Shown one piece after another: positions 45,462-54,050 of a stretch of DNA of 64,000 nucleotides. The stretch comes from CAZRGV01 sp964599655 (lineage in GTDB: Bacteria; Planctomycetota; Planctomycetia; Isosphaerales; Isosphaeraceae). The notes under the pieces were generated by a model. It was not told the DNA's origin and did no database searches. It saw only the letters and a list, made by a program, of their open reading frames with translations. Within the stretch, counting starts at the first letter, position 1, and each line of letters opens with the position of its first letter. The stretch covers positions 1 through 64,000 of the forward strand of contig CAZRGV010000009.1 of NCBI GenBank assembly GCA_964599655.1, read 5' to 3'. The translations under genes were made by a program, and so were the position numbers.

Positions 45462-46454
45462 ATGCCGGCGAACCTGACTCCGCAGTACAGCAAGGCGGAG
45501 GAGGAGTATCGCAAAGCGACCACCCCCGCCGAACGCCTGGAGAAGGTGCGGGAGATGTTCCGTCTCCTGCCCAAACATAAAGGAACCGAAAAGCTCCAAT
45601 CCGACCTGAAGCAAAAGATCAGCCGGCTCAAGGACGAGATCGAGGGGGCCAAGTCCTCCGGTAAGAAACCGGGGGTGAGTTATCGTGTTCCCAGGGAGGG
45701 AGCGGGTCAGATCGTTCTGGTCGGCGCTCCGAACGTGGGGAAGAGTTCCCTGCTGGCCGCCCTGACGAACGCGAGGCCGGAGGTCGCGCCTTATCCCTTC
45801 ACCACCCGGGCTCCGCATCCGGGCATGATGTCCTGGAACGATGTGAGGGTTCAACTGGTCGATTTACCACCCATCACGACCGAGTTTCTCGAGCCCTGGG
45901 TTCCCAGTCTGGTCCGTTCGGCCGATGCCGCGCTTCTGGTAGTCGATCTGGCCGACGATGACACGGCGGATGCGGCCGAGGCGGTGCTCAAGCGACTGGC
46001 CCAGACGCATACGGAACTTGTTGGCACGCTCCCGTTCGACGTGGAGGATGAGTCCATCCGCCACGTTCCCACGGCCCTGGTGGCCAACAAGTCTGACGCT
46101 CCGGGAGCCACCGACCGACTCGAAGTGATCCGGGAATGGTTTGACGGCCGATTTCCTCTCCTGGCGGTGTCGGCCGCCACCGGCCTGGGCCTGGACGATT
46201 TGAGGCGGGTGGCGTACGATTTGCTTGGAGTCATACGGATTTACACCAAAATCCCGGGTAAACCGGTCGACCGCGGCAGCCCGTTCACCTTGCCGGTCGG
46301 CAGCACGGTTCTCGACCTGGCCCGCGAGGTGCATCGCGAGCTGGGGGAGAAGTTGAAGTTTGCGCGGGTCTGGGGCACGGGAGTGTTTGAGGGACAAACC
46401 GTCAAGCGCGACCACGAGCTGCACGACGCGGATGTCGTCGAGTTGCACACTTGA
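45462..46454 (+). CDS. DRG/Obg-type GTPase with C-terminal TGS domain
   Basis: A 330-residue GTPase. The N-terminal 75 residues are helical and charged (KAEEEYRKATTPAERLEKVR). The P-loop GAPNVGKSS starts at residue 88, PYPFTT is the switch I block of the Obg/DRG group, NKSD the G4 motif and SAATG the G5 motif. The G3 motif reads DLPP (Asp134), so the usual glycine is absent. Residues about 255-330 are a TGS domain (PFTLPVGSTVLDLAREVH, ending DADVVELH). Relatives bind ribosomes or RNA. Unusually, it is followed within 44 nt by a receiver-HATPase gene, suggesting co-transcription with two signalling genes. Confidence 0.9.
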   Translation: MPANLTPQYSKAEEEYRKATTPAERLEKVREMFRLLPKHKGTEKLQSDLKQKISRLKDEIEGAKSSGKKPGVSYRVPREGAGQIVLVGAPNVGKSSLLAALTNARPEVAPYPFTTRAPHPGMMSWNDVRVQLVDLPPITTEFLEPWVPSLVRSADAALLVVDLADDDTADAAEAVLKRLAQTHTELVGTLPFDVEDESIRHVPTALVANKSDAPGATDRLEVIREWFDGRFPLLAVSAATGLGLDDLRRVAYDLLGVIRIYTKIPGKPVDRGSPFTLPVGSTVLDLAREVHRELGEKLKFARVWGTGVFEGQTVKRDHELHDADVVELHT

Positions 46455-46498
46455 GGTCGTCATCAAAGATCGCCCCCGATGTGCCGAGGAGACGTGAC

Positions 46499-47347
46499 AT
46501 GAGCACGGCCCTGATCGTCGAGGACGATCCCGCCCAGGCGAAGATCGTGGCCGGCCTTCTGGCTCGGCGCGATCTTCGCAGCCTGATCGCGGACACCGGC
46601 GAGCTGGGACTCCGGCTGGCTCGACTCGTTCGGCCCGAACTCATCCTGCTCGACCTGATGCTTCCCGACGCCGATGGATTCGAGGTCTGTCGCCGACTCC
46701 GAAGCGACGAGCGGACCATGACGACACCGGTTGTCATGCTCACCGCCCTGGACGACTCGAATTACCGCCGTCGCGGGTTCCGTGTTGGGGCCAACGCCTA
46801 TCTCACCAAGCCGTACGAACCCGAAGATCTGTTTGAAGCCGTGGAGAACGCTCGACAATGGCGGGCCGACCTGGAACGAACTCGTGTGCAGGGAGAGATC
46901 CATGTCGAACTGAACAGTGAGACGGTCTTCCTTCAAGAGGTGAATGAGTTTCTGACCGAACTCTGTCGCCGCACGCCGCTGACCGCCGAACAGGTGATGC
47001 ACCTGCGGCAGGCCGTCATGGAAATGGGCCAGAACGCCATCGAGTGGGGGAACCGACACCGCGCGGAGAAGCTGGTCAACATCACGTATCGGGTTTTCGA
47101 CGACCGGGTTGTGATCATCGTTCGCGACCAGGGGACGGGGTTCGATCCCGAGAACCTGCCCCACGCCGCCTCACCCGACGATCCGTTGCGGCACATGGAT
47201 GTCCGCGAAAAGCTTGGGCTCCGTGAGGGAGGCTTCGGACTGTTGATCGCCCGAGGCATGCTGGACGAGCTGCACTTCAACGACCTTGGCAACGAGGTCA
47301 CGCTGATCAAGCGGTTTTCGACCACGGATGAGCCGAAGGTCCGCTGA
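46499..47347 (+). CDS. Response-regulator receiver fused to RsbW-like HATPase
   Basis: A 282-residue protein; ATG 46499 follows GAGGAGA. Residues 1-120 form a receiver domain with acidic pocket Glu8-Asp9-Asp10, phospho-acceptor Asp52 (LLDLMLPDADG) and Lys104 (YLTKPYE). Residues 135-275 form a GHKL ATPase of the anti-sigma/RsbW type, with Asn179 in the N box (EMGQNAIEWGN), DQGTGFD as G1 and GGFGLLIARGMLDEL as G2. No phospho-acceptor His domain is present. RsbW-like kinases phosphorylate anti-anti-sigma factors, so phosphorylation at Asp52 might switch such a kinase; that is inference. Separated by 44 nt from the GTPase gene and 26 nt from the next. Confidence 0.88.
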   Translation: MSTALIVEDDPAQAKIVAGLLARRDLRSLIADTGELGLRLARLVRPELILLDLMLPDADGFEVCRRLRSDERTMTTPVVMLTALDDSNYRRRGFRVGANAYLTKPYEPEDLFEAVENARQWRADLERTRVQGEIHVELNSETVFLQEVNEFLTELCRRTPLTAEQVMHLRQAVMEMGQNAIEWGNRHRAEKLVNITYRVFDDRVVIIVRDQGTGFDPENLPHAASPDDPLRHMDVREKLGLREGGFGLLIARGMLDELHFNDLGNEVTLIKRFSTTDEPKVR

Positions 47348-47373
47348 GAGCCGACGAGAGGTCACCCCCCCTT

Positions 47374-48561
47374 ATGAATTCGACGCGTCCCACGCTGATG
47401 GTGGTCGACGATGAGCCCGAGGTTTTGCGCTCGGTGCATGACCTGTTTCGTCGTGATTACCGGGTGTTGACCTTCGAGCGAGGCGCGGACGCCCTCCGCG
47501 CGCTCGAAGAGGTTGACCCGCCGGTCGTGATGTCCGACCAGCGGATGCCCGAGATGAACGGCGTTGAGTTCCTGAGCCGCGTCAAGACGATTCGTCCCGA
47601 CGCCACGCGTTTGCTCTTCACGGGTTACGCCGACATCAAGGCCGTCATTGACGCGATCAACCAGGGCAACGTCTTCCGCTACATCACCAAGCCCTGGGAT
47701 CCCGACGAGCTGGCCACCGTGGTGCGACAGGCGGTGCAGCATCACGACCTGATCGTCGAGCGTCGCCGGCTTCTGGCCGAGCTGAAGGAAACCAACGCCC
47801 AGCTCGCCGAGGCGAACCGACTGAAGGGGGCCTTCATCGAGGTGGCCAGTCACGAGCTGAACACGCCGGTGGCGGTCGTTCTCGGCATGACCGACCTCTG
47901 GAAGCTGACGCAAGGGCCGAAAGCCACGCCGACCGAACGATCCTGGGTCGATCGGATTCAAGGCGCGGGCCGGCGGCTGGCCGCCACGGTCGAGCGCATG
48001 CTCAAGCTTCTTCGCGCCGACCGTTTCGCCGACACCCTCGACCTTCACACCACGGAGTTGGAACCGCTGCTGCGTGGCGTGGTCGAGGACATGAGTCCCT
48101 ACCTGGAGGTCCGCCGCCAGACGGTGGATCTGCACATCGAACCCGGCCTGGGCGAGGCCGAAATCGATGCCGCCAAGGTCGGCGACTGTCTGACCAATCT
48201 CCTGATCAACGCCATCAAGTTCACGCCGGATGGTGGTGTGATCCACGTCTGGGCAGGCCCCGACGGTGAGGACCGCGTCCAGTTCCGCGTGTCCGACACC
48301 GGCGTCGGCATCCATCCGGCCGACCGTCGGCATCTGTTCGAGCCGTTCTTCACCGGCTACGACACGATGCACCACTCGTCCGGAGAATATCAATACTGCA
48401 AGCGTGGGATCGGTCTGGGGCTCTGCCTGGTGAAAACCTTCGTCGAGCTGCACGGGGGCACGGTTGAAGTCGATTCAACCCCCAACGAGGGCTCCACGTT
48501 TGGCTTCCGCTTGCCTCGTCGGCAGGGCATTCACGCGCCCGCCGCGGCGATCGCGAGCTAA
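47374..48561 (+). CDS. Receiver-histidine kinase hybrid protein
   Basis: A 395-residue soluble signalling protein. Residues 1-125 are a receiver domain of the RpfG/HD-type look (VVDDEPEVLRSV, Asp55 in SDQRMPEMNG, Lys107 in ITKPWDP). A coiled linker (LLAELKETNAQLAEANRL) leads to a HisKA domain with the phospho-acceptor His160 (ASHELNTPV). The HATPase follows with LTNLLINAIKFTPDGG, DTGVGIHP and GIGLGLCLVKTFVELHGG. There is no membrane segment or sensory domain, so it is probably driven by phosphotransfer from elsewhere. It is the third gene of the GTPase, receiver-HATPase, receiver-kinase series. Confidence 0.92.
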   Translation: MNSTRPTLMVVDDEPEVLRSVHDLFRRDYRVLTFERGADALRALEEVDPPVVMSDQRMPEMNGVEFLSRVKTIRPDATRLLFTGYADIKAVIDAINQGNVFRYITKPWDPDELATVVRQAVQHHDLIVERRRLLAELKETNAQLAEANRLKGAFIEVASHELNTPVAVVLGMTDLWKLTQGPKATPTERSWVDRIQGAGRRLAATVERMLKLLRADRFADTLDLHTTELEPLLRGVVEDMSPYLEVRRQTVDLHIEPGLGEAEIDAAKVGDCLTNLLINAIKFTPDGGVIHVWAGPDGEDRVQFRVSDTGVGIHPADRRHLFEPFFTGYDTMHHSSGEYQYCKRGIGLGLCLVKTFVELHGGTVEVDSTPNEGSTFGFRLPRRQGIHAPAAAIAS

Positions 48562-48569
48562 TGGATTTC

Positions 48570-49112
48570 TCAGGCCGGCAACGCCTTGGAATCGCCATCC
48601 GCCGGATGGGCGCTGATGTAATCTCGCAGGTAGCGAAGGAAGGTCGGAAATCCCTGCTCGTCCCAGGCTTGCTCGACCGACTCCTTGATCCGCTGGTTCT
48701 CAGCCTGAAGGGCTCGAAAGGCTTCGGCATCCGGAGAGTTGGCATCGAGCCCGAGAATCTGGTCGTGCGTGTTGACCGAGAGCATGTAACCGATGGATGT
48801 CGGCCACGCCTGAACCTGGAACTTCATGTGCGGGTAGCGCAGGTTTCCCAGGCGGAGCGCATAAATCCTCGTCGAATCGGCGTCTGGAGGCGAGATCTGC
48901 TCGAAGGGCGGGCCCTCGAGTAACTGTCCCAGGGAGACGCCGTCGGGCCACGAGAGTCGGCGCTGGACGGCCTCGGGCAAGGTTCCGGAAGGATAGGCGC
49001 ACGACAGGTAGATGTCGATCGCCCGCCGAAGGATCTCGATCGTCAAGCCTCGAAAGTCGGGGGGATTCGACGACACCGAGCAGCTCCGTGTGAACGCCGT
49101 CGGGGGCGACAT
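48570..49112 (-). CDS. Hypothetical protein, 180 aa
   Basis: A 180-residue cytoplasmic-looking protein from ATG 49112. It has no signal peptide or membrane segment. The sequence looks well folded: TIEILRRAIDIYLSCAYP, RIYALRLGNLRYPHMKFQVQ and YMLSVNTHDQILGLDANSPD, with a helical C-terminus (FRALQAENQRIKESVEQAW, then FLRYLRDYI). I do not recognise the family. The stop codon lies eight bases from the convergent kinase stop at 48561. Codon use and composition match its neighbours, so I take it as a real gene. Confidence 0.75.
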   Translation of the reverse strand: MSPPTAFTRSCSVSSNPPDFRGLTIEILRRAIDIYLSCAYPSGTLPEAVQRRLSWPDGVSLGQLLEGPPFEQISPPDADSTRIYALRLGNLRYPHMKFQVQAWPTSIGYMLSVNTHDQILGLDANSPDAEAFRALQAENQRIKESVEQAWDEQGFPTFLRYLRDYISAHPADGDSKALPA

Positions 49113-49237
49113 CGGCCAGCCCCGCGTCGCCGCGGTAGCGGATGGACGGCTGACGTCACCCGCTTTGCCTCCCCCGCTTCCGTTTCATCCCCCGATTATC
49201 GTGCCAGAACCTCAATTTTGGCAAGCGGCAAGCCACC

Positions 49238-50230
49238 CTATCCGGAAGTTTCCATGAAGATGAGCAAGGAGTCCGACCCTCCGGCCGGCAAAATGCGGAG
49301 TCCGGCCTCGATTCCAATGGTCTGGAGATGGATGGCGTCGGTCGTCTGGGTATAGGGTTCGACGGCGATCACGCCTCCCCCGACCGGCGGAGTAAAGACA
49401 ACCAGCTCGCGAATGGTCCGGTCGAATCCTAGGCGGAACTCGGCGCCGAGGGCGTCGTCGACCAGGCGACAGGTCCCCTGCTCTCCTTCGAACAACAGGC
49501 CGGTCAGGACATCGTCGACGTCCAGGCCATCGATCGGTTTGCCCTGGCGGAAGTCGAGCCGGTCGTCGACCGGCCGGCGCTCGCCCGTGGGCAAGCTGTC
49601 TTGGAGAACCCAGTACTGGCTGGCCGGCAGAATGATGCGGGTTCTTGCCCGATCGCCGTCGGGATCAAACGGCAGCCGGAAATACGGGTGGATGCCGAAT
49701 CCCCAGGGAAGCAGCGTATTCGACGGGTTGGTCACGCTCACATCAAGCCGAAGCCGCTGCCCCGCAAGGGTATACCGCATTTCGAGAATGGCGTCGGCCG
49801 GCCAGCGCGCGAGGTCTTCCGGGCGATTCCGGCTGATCTGGAACCGGCCAGTGATCGAGGCGCCCGAATCGTCGGCCTGATGCGAGACGACCTCCCAGTT
49901 GGCCTCGATGGCGAACCCGTGGATCGCGTTGGGAGGCTTGTTCGCGACGAGCTGGTACTGCTTGCCCTCGAAGACGTAACGCGCATCCCGAATTCGGTTG
50001 GGAAACGGGAACAGGACGGGGGTCCCGTTCCGACCCGCCCGACCGGGATTCGCCGCCCACCCCGGCTCGGCCACGACGATTGGTCGCACCTGGCCGGCGA
50101 CGGGCAGCCGCAGATCGAACAGGTTGAAGCCAAACGAGGGAAGTACGGAGGCCGAAGCCCCGGTCGCGTCGTCATGCAGGTGACAGACCGTCCGCCCCCC
50201 AACGGTTTCCTGACTGACCCGATACGTCAT
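49238..50230 (-). CDS. galM: Aldose 1-epimerase (mutarotase)
   Basis: A 330-residue enzyme of the GalM fold that interconverts the alpha and beta anomers of aldoses. The active-site residues are seen: His104 in NAIHGF, His181 in GFGIHPYFRLP (catalytic acid) and Glu291 in IAVEPYT (catalytic base). The segment NGTPVLFPFPNRIRDARY is typical of the family. Galactose mutarotase is the usual activity, but the subgroup is broad and the sugar is not fixed by sequence. It starts at ATG 50230 and is divergent from the Ldh2-type dehydrogenase. Confidence 0.9.
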   Translation of the reverse strand: MTYRVSQETVGGRTVCHLHDDATGASASVLPSFGFNLFDLRLPVAGQVRPIVVAEPGWAANPGRAGRNGTPVLFPFPNRIRDARYVFEGKQYQLVANKPPNAIHGFAIEANWEVVSHQADDSGASITGRFQISRNRPEDLARWPADAILEMRYTLAGQRLRLDVSVTNPSNTLLPWGFGIHPYFRLPFDPDGDRARTRIILPASQYWVLQDSLPTGERRPVDDRLDFRQGKPIDGLDVDDVLTGLLFEGEQGTCRLVDDALGAEFRLGFDRTIRELVVFTPPVGGGVIAVEPYTQTTDAIHLQTIGIEAGLRILPAGGSDSLLIFMETSG

Positions 50231-50379
50231 GCCTCTGAAACTCCGGAACGAATTCCAACGAATCCGGGAACTGGGGCTTCCCCGCCTGGCGACTCATTCC
50301 AACCCGACCCACCATGGATTGCAAATGGGCTCCGGGCGTGATAGACCAAAACATCCCCGAACGCCCCAGGAGCCCGCCC

Positions 50380-51447
50380 GTGCCGAACCTGACCGAATCC
50401 GAGCTGACCGACTTCGCGACCCGCCTGTTCGAGGCGGCCGGCGTGCCGGCCGCGGACGCTCAAGTGGTTGCCAGGAATCTTGTGGGAGCCAACCTTCGAG
50501 GCCACGACTCGCACGGGGTGATGCGGATCCCGCAGTACCTCGACTTCCTCGAACACGGCGTCTACCGGACCGGCGTCGAGCTTCGCGTCGAGCACGAGAC
50601 GCCGGCGGTCGTGGTCTGCGACGCTCAATGGGGCTTTGGCCAGGTCCAGGCGCACCGGTTGCTTGACCTCGTGCTGGAAAAGGCCAAGGTCCTGGGGCTC
50701 GGGGCCGGAACCTTGCGGGATTGCGGTCACATCGGCCGGCTCGGCGACTACGCCGAACGGGCGGCCGAGCAAGGGCTGGTGCTGATCGCCTCGGTCAACA
50801 ACGCGGGCGCCGGTCAGCGAGTGTCCCCACCGGGCGGTCTGGCCCCGAGACTGGGAACCAACCCGCTTTGCATCGCGGTCCCCACCGACTCGGGGCCGAT
50901 CGTTCTCGATTTCGGAACCAGTGTCGTGGCCGAGGGGAAGGTTCGGGTCTACTACCTCAACGGCAAGACGCCCGTCCCGGAAGGCTGGCTGCTCGACCAC
51001 GAGGGGAAGCCGACGACGGACCCCTCGGTTCTCTATGAGCCCCCGACCGGGAGCATCCGGCCGATGGGCGGCTCGCAGTCGTACAAGGGGTTTGGTCTGG
51101 CCCTGGTGCTCGACATGCTCGCCGGGGGACTCTCGGGCGGTCGGACCGCCTTCGAAGGGGCTCCCCCCGCGAGGGGCAACAACGTCCTCTTTCTGGCCCT
51201 GGAACCGGCCCTGTTCGCCGGTCGCGAGACCTTGATCCGAGAGGCCTCACAGCTTGCCTCCTATGTCCGAGGAACTCCGAGAGCGGAAGGGGTCGAGGCG
51301 ATCCTGCTGCCTGGCGACCCCGAACGACGGGCCCTCGAACAACGCCAGCGAGAGGGAATCCCCTTGCCCGAAGGGCACTGGGCTCGCCTGACCGAACTGG
51401 CCGAACGGCTCGGCGTGACCCCTCCCCACGTCGAGACCGGCGCTTGA
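50380..51447 (+). CDS. Malate/L-lactate dehydrogenase family (Ldh2) oxidoreductase
   Basis: A 355-residue NAD(P)-dependent dehydrogenase of the Ldh2/YlbC/YiaK group, distinct from Rossmann-fold lactate dehydrogenases. GTG 50380 is preferred because AGGAG lies eight bases upstream; ATG 50314 would add 22 residues. Diagnostic segments are NLRGHDSHGVMRIPQYL, with the catalytic His, then GHIGRLGDYAERAAEQG, PRLGTNPLCIAVPT and SQSYKGFGLALVLDMLAG. Members reduce or oxidise 2-hydroxy acids such as malate, sulfolactate, ureidoglycolate or sugar-derived keto acids, so the substrate is uncertain. Its neighbours are galM and rbsD, hinting at sugar-acid metabolism. Confidence 0.9.
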   Translation: MPNLTESELTDFATRLFEAAGVPAADAQVVARNLVGANLRGHDSHGVMRIPQYLDFLEHGVYRTGVELRVEHETPAVVVCDAQWGFGQVQAHRLLDLVLEKAKVLGLGAGTLRDCGHIGRLGDYAERAAEQGLVLIASVNNAGAGQRVSPPGGLAPRLGTNPLCIAVPTDSGPIVLDFGTSVVAEGKVRVYYLNGKTPVPEGWLLDHEGKPTTDPSVLYEPPTGSIRPMGGSQSYKGFGLALVLDMLAGGLSGGRTAFEGAPPARGNNVLFLALEPALFAGRETLIREASQLASYVRGTPRAEGVEAILLPGDPERRALEQRQREGIPLPEGHWARLTELAERLGVTPPHVETGA

Positions 51448-51500
51448 GGCTCAGGAACCATCGACCGGCGCTCGGCGAGGCCGGGCCATTCCGGGCCGAA

Positions 51501-51896
51501 TCAGAACGGGCTGCCGCAGAGGATGCGAATATTCGCGTAGGGAGTGAACTCGGCGGATCGGATGATTCCCTTGACCCCCTCGGATTGTTCCCGAAACTCG
51601 TGATGCGGAATCTCGTCGATCTCGACATCACCCAGGATTTTAAGCATCTCCTGATACAACTTCGGGCTGTACTCGCTGGTCTCCGAGGCGATGGTGACCC
51701 CCTCGATGACCAGCTCCTCGACGACGGCCCGAAGGACGTCGAGGAATCGGGGAATGCCGGGTGTCAGCGTCAGGTCGATGACGTGGCTGTCGCCTGGCAA
51801 TGGGTAGCTGGCATCCACGATGAGCAGCTCGTCCGTGTGGCCGAGCTCGGCCAGTAGCGAGCAAATGGCCGGGTTGAGGATGCCGCCTTTCTTCAT
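51501..51896 (-). CDS. rbsD: D-ribose pyranase / RbsD-FucU family mutarotase
   Basis: A 131-residue protein; ATG 51896 follows GAGGAC. The N-terminus MKKGGILNPAICSLLAELGH places the catalytic His at position 20, as in RbsD, and DASYPLP follows. The C-terminal PYANIRILCG keeps the Tyr and Asn of the sugar pocket. RbsD converts the pyranose and furanose forms of ribose, and FucU the anomers of fucose; the sequence favours the RbsD side but cannot exclude the other, which would suit a genome with a fucose-synthase-like gene. Convergent with the Ldh2 gene (stops 53 nt apart). Confidence 0.85.
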   Translation of the reverse strand: MKKGGILNPAICSLLAELGHTDELLIVDASYPLPGDSHVIDLTLTPGIPRFLDVLRAVVEELVIEGVTIASETSEYSPKLYQEMLKILGDVEIDEIPHHEFREQSEGVKGIIRSAEFTPYANIRILCGSPF

Positions 51897-52180
51897 CGGA
51901 ACTCTGTCCTCCCGCTTGCGAAACGGCGCCAGGGCCTCCTCGCCCTGCAAGACGGGTCGAGGATGTTTCGAGTGACGTCGAGGGGGAACGAGGCGGGTTG
52001 TCAAGGGCGAACGGGGGCAGGCCAGCACGTCGTCCAGCGCCGAGCCCGTCCCCGTTTTCCCCTCCGCGACCCCGTCTCGTACACCCTCTCAGTATAATGG
52101 CATTCGGCAACGGTCTCCATCCCCTTGGAGGGTGGTGCCATCGGAGCGTACGTTCTCGATGTTCGAGGCGGGAAGCCGGC

Positions 52181-54004
52181 ATGCGAACACCACAAAGGCG
52201 ATCCGTGGGTGTGCTCGGGGGGTTACTCGTGCTTCTGGCCTCGTCGATGGCCCCGCCGCCACCACAAGACCAGAGTCCTCCGCCGCCGAATTCCCTGTCC
52301 GATCCGAGGCTGGTGAACCTTCGCATGGCCTCGGCGCGCTGGGAGGCGCGCCGGGGACCGAAACGCCAGGTCGTCGACCAGGTTTGCCTCGTGCCCGACC
52401 TTCCCACGTTCCTGGAGGCGATCGCGACCTGGGATGACCTCCACTACTTCCCGATCCTGCTGGATGACACGGAAACCGTTCTCCGGTTCCTCCGCGCGTT
52501 CCGTCCGGCCCGGGTCGTCCGGTTGCCCTCCAGGGCCGAGCCGATCGAGCCAGGGACCCTCTGGGATCGGGCGTTGGCGGCGGTCGCTCGATCCTGGATC
52601 CTCGACGAAATGCCTCCGGCCGAGATCCCGAAGGGAGACCAGGTGCCGAGGCGGTTGGGACCCCTTCCACCGCCTGGCGTTGTCGTGTCGTCCCCCGAGA
52701 GTCCGATGCTCGCCGGCGCCGTGGCTCTTGCCGCCGGCCGGTTCCAGCCGTTGACGCGATGGGACACGCGCCGCACCTCCCGCGACCGGATCTCCGCCGA
52801 CGAGGCCGACCAACTGGCCTTCGACCTGGAAACGCGGATCGCGAACGTGGTCGACCAGTACCAGGCCCTGGGCGATGACTGCGACTTCATCACCCTGGCC
52901 GGCGACTGGCCCGATCGCTACGACGTGCCCAGCGGGCCGAAGGCCGGCACCTGCGCCTTCGACGACCTGATCGCCCGAACTCGTGATACGAAGCAGCGTT
53001 GGGCCTTCACGGGCCGCTTGACGGGGGATCTCTCGGAGAGCCTCTACGAGGCCATGTGCAGCCTGTTCCTTCAGCCGGAGTCGGCCTTGCTGTTCAACGG
53101 CTATAACGAGAAGGAACCACCGTGGTCGGACTACTCGATGCGCGCCGCCGGCCAGCGGCTCGGACAGGTCGTGCCGGTGGTCCAACGGGCCGGTCCGGAA
53201 CAGGCGAGCCTGGCGGGCTGGCATCGGACCTTCGACCCGATCAACCGTTATGGGCTGGTCCTGATCAACTCCAGCGGAGGCTCGGGCGACTTCAACCTGC
53301 CCGGCGGTGGCGGCCGGACAACCGACGTGCCGATGAGTGTGCCCGCAGCCCTGGTGGTCATCCACAGCTTCTCGGCGGCCGAGCCGGGAAACCCGGCGAC
53401 ACTCGCCGGCCGATGGCTGGCCAACGGCGCGTTTCTCTACTTCGGTTCCATGAACGAGCCCTATCTCCAGGCCTTTCGCACTCCGGGGCTGGTTGCCGAG
53501 ATGCTCGCCGACGGCCTGCCAATCGGGGCGGTCACGCGACAGTTGCAATCCGAGGGCGGAATCTTCGGAACACCCTGGCGGCTGCACCTTCTGGGGGACC
53601 CGCTTTACCGGCTCGACCCAAACGCCGCCCGGGCGCCGAGACTCAAGACGTGGCAAGGGTCGGCCGAATGGCCGGCTTACGCCGAGCGGAGCCTCCCCGC
53701 GCCGAGCGCCGACGACGCCACGCGACTTCAGTGGGCCTTGCAAACCGCGATCGTTCAGGCCGCTCGCCGCGAGGGAGGCGAGGCCCGCAACGAATGGTCG
53801 AGAGTGATGCTCTCGATCAGCCGCGCGAACCTGGCGCCCGAGTTGAAACCGGTCCACGACGACCTTCTGGCCGATCTCGTCACGTTCGCTCGCCGAAATA
53901 CTCCCTGGCGAGCGAAGGTCGAGGCGATCCCCCAGGCAGAGAGGTCCGACGCCCTGCGTCGAAGCCTCGAGGCCCGCGAGGCGCTCGGGGTTGATTCCAG
54001 ATAA
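52181..54004 (+). CDS. Large secreted protein with possible caspase-like (C25-like) region
   Basis: A 607-residue exported protein. ATG 52181, after GGCGGGAAG, gives a signal peptide (VGVLGGLLVLLASSMA) followed by a Pro/Gln stretch. The N-terminal 200 residues repeat the theme DLPTFLEAIATWDD and ILLDDTETVLRFLRAF, as in planctomycete proteins of unknown role. Residues about 370-480 (FDPINRYGLVLINSSGG, VVIHSFSAAEP, GAFLYFGSMNEP, LHLLGDPLYRL) resemble the layout of gingipain-like C25 peptidases, though the expected catalytic His-Gly and Cys are not apparent. Peptidase activity is therefore doubtful. Confidence 0.65.
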   Translation: MRTPQRRSVGVLGGLLVLLASSMAPPPPQDQSPPPPNSLSDPRLVNLRMASARWEARRGPKRQVVDQVCLVPDLPTFLEAIATWDDLHYFPILLDDTETVLRFLRAFRPARVVRLPSRAEPIEPGTLWDRALAAVARSWILDEMPPAEIPKGDQVPRRLGPLPPPGVVVSSPESPMLAGAVALAAGRFQPLTRWDTRRTSRDRISADEADQLAFDLETRIANVVDQYQALGDDCDFITLAGDWPDRYDVPSGPKAGTCAFDDLIARTRDTKQRWAFTGRLTGDLSESLYEAMCSLFLQPESALLFNGYNEKEPPWSDYSMRAAGQRLGQVVPVVQRAGPEQASLAGWHRTFDPINRYGLVLINSSGGSGDFNLPGGGGRTTDVPMSVPAALVVIHSFSAAEPGNPATLAGRWLANGAFLYFGSMNEPYLQAFRTPGLVAEMLADGLPIGAVTRQLQSEGGIFGTPWRLHLLGDPLYRLDPNAARAPRLKTWQGSAEWPAYAERSLPAPSADDATRLQWALQTAIVQAARREGGEARNEWSRVMLSISRANLAPELKPVHDDLLADLVTFARRNTPWRAKVEAIPQAERSDALRRSLEAREALGVDSR

Positions 54005-54050
54005 GAAAGGGAACCCTTCCCCAGAGCATGGCGACGGAACGGTTTGCGAC

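Noticed and set aside
52223..53857. 544-residue minus-strand frame opposite the secreted 607-residue protein
   Set aside because: Arg/Gly/His-rich shadow; the plus-strand frame has a signal peptide and balanced composition.
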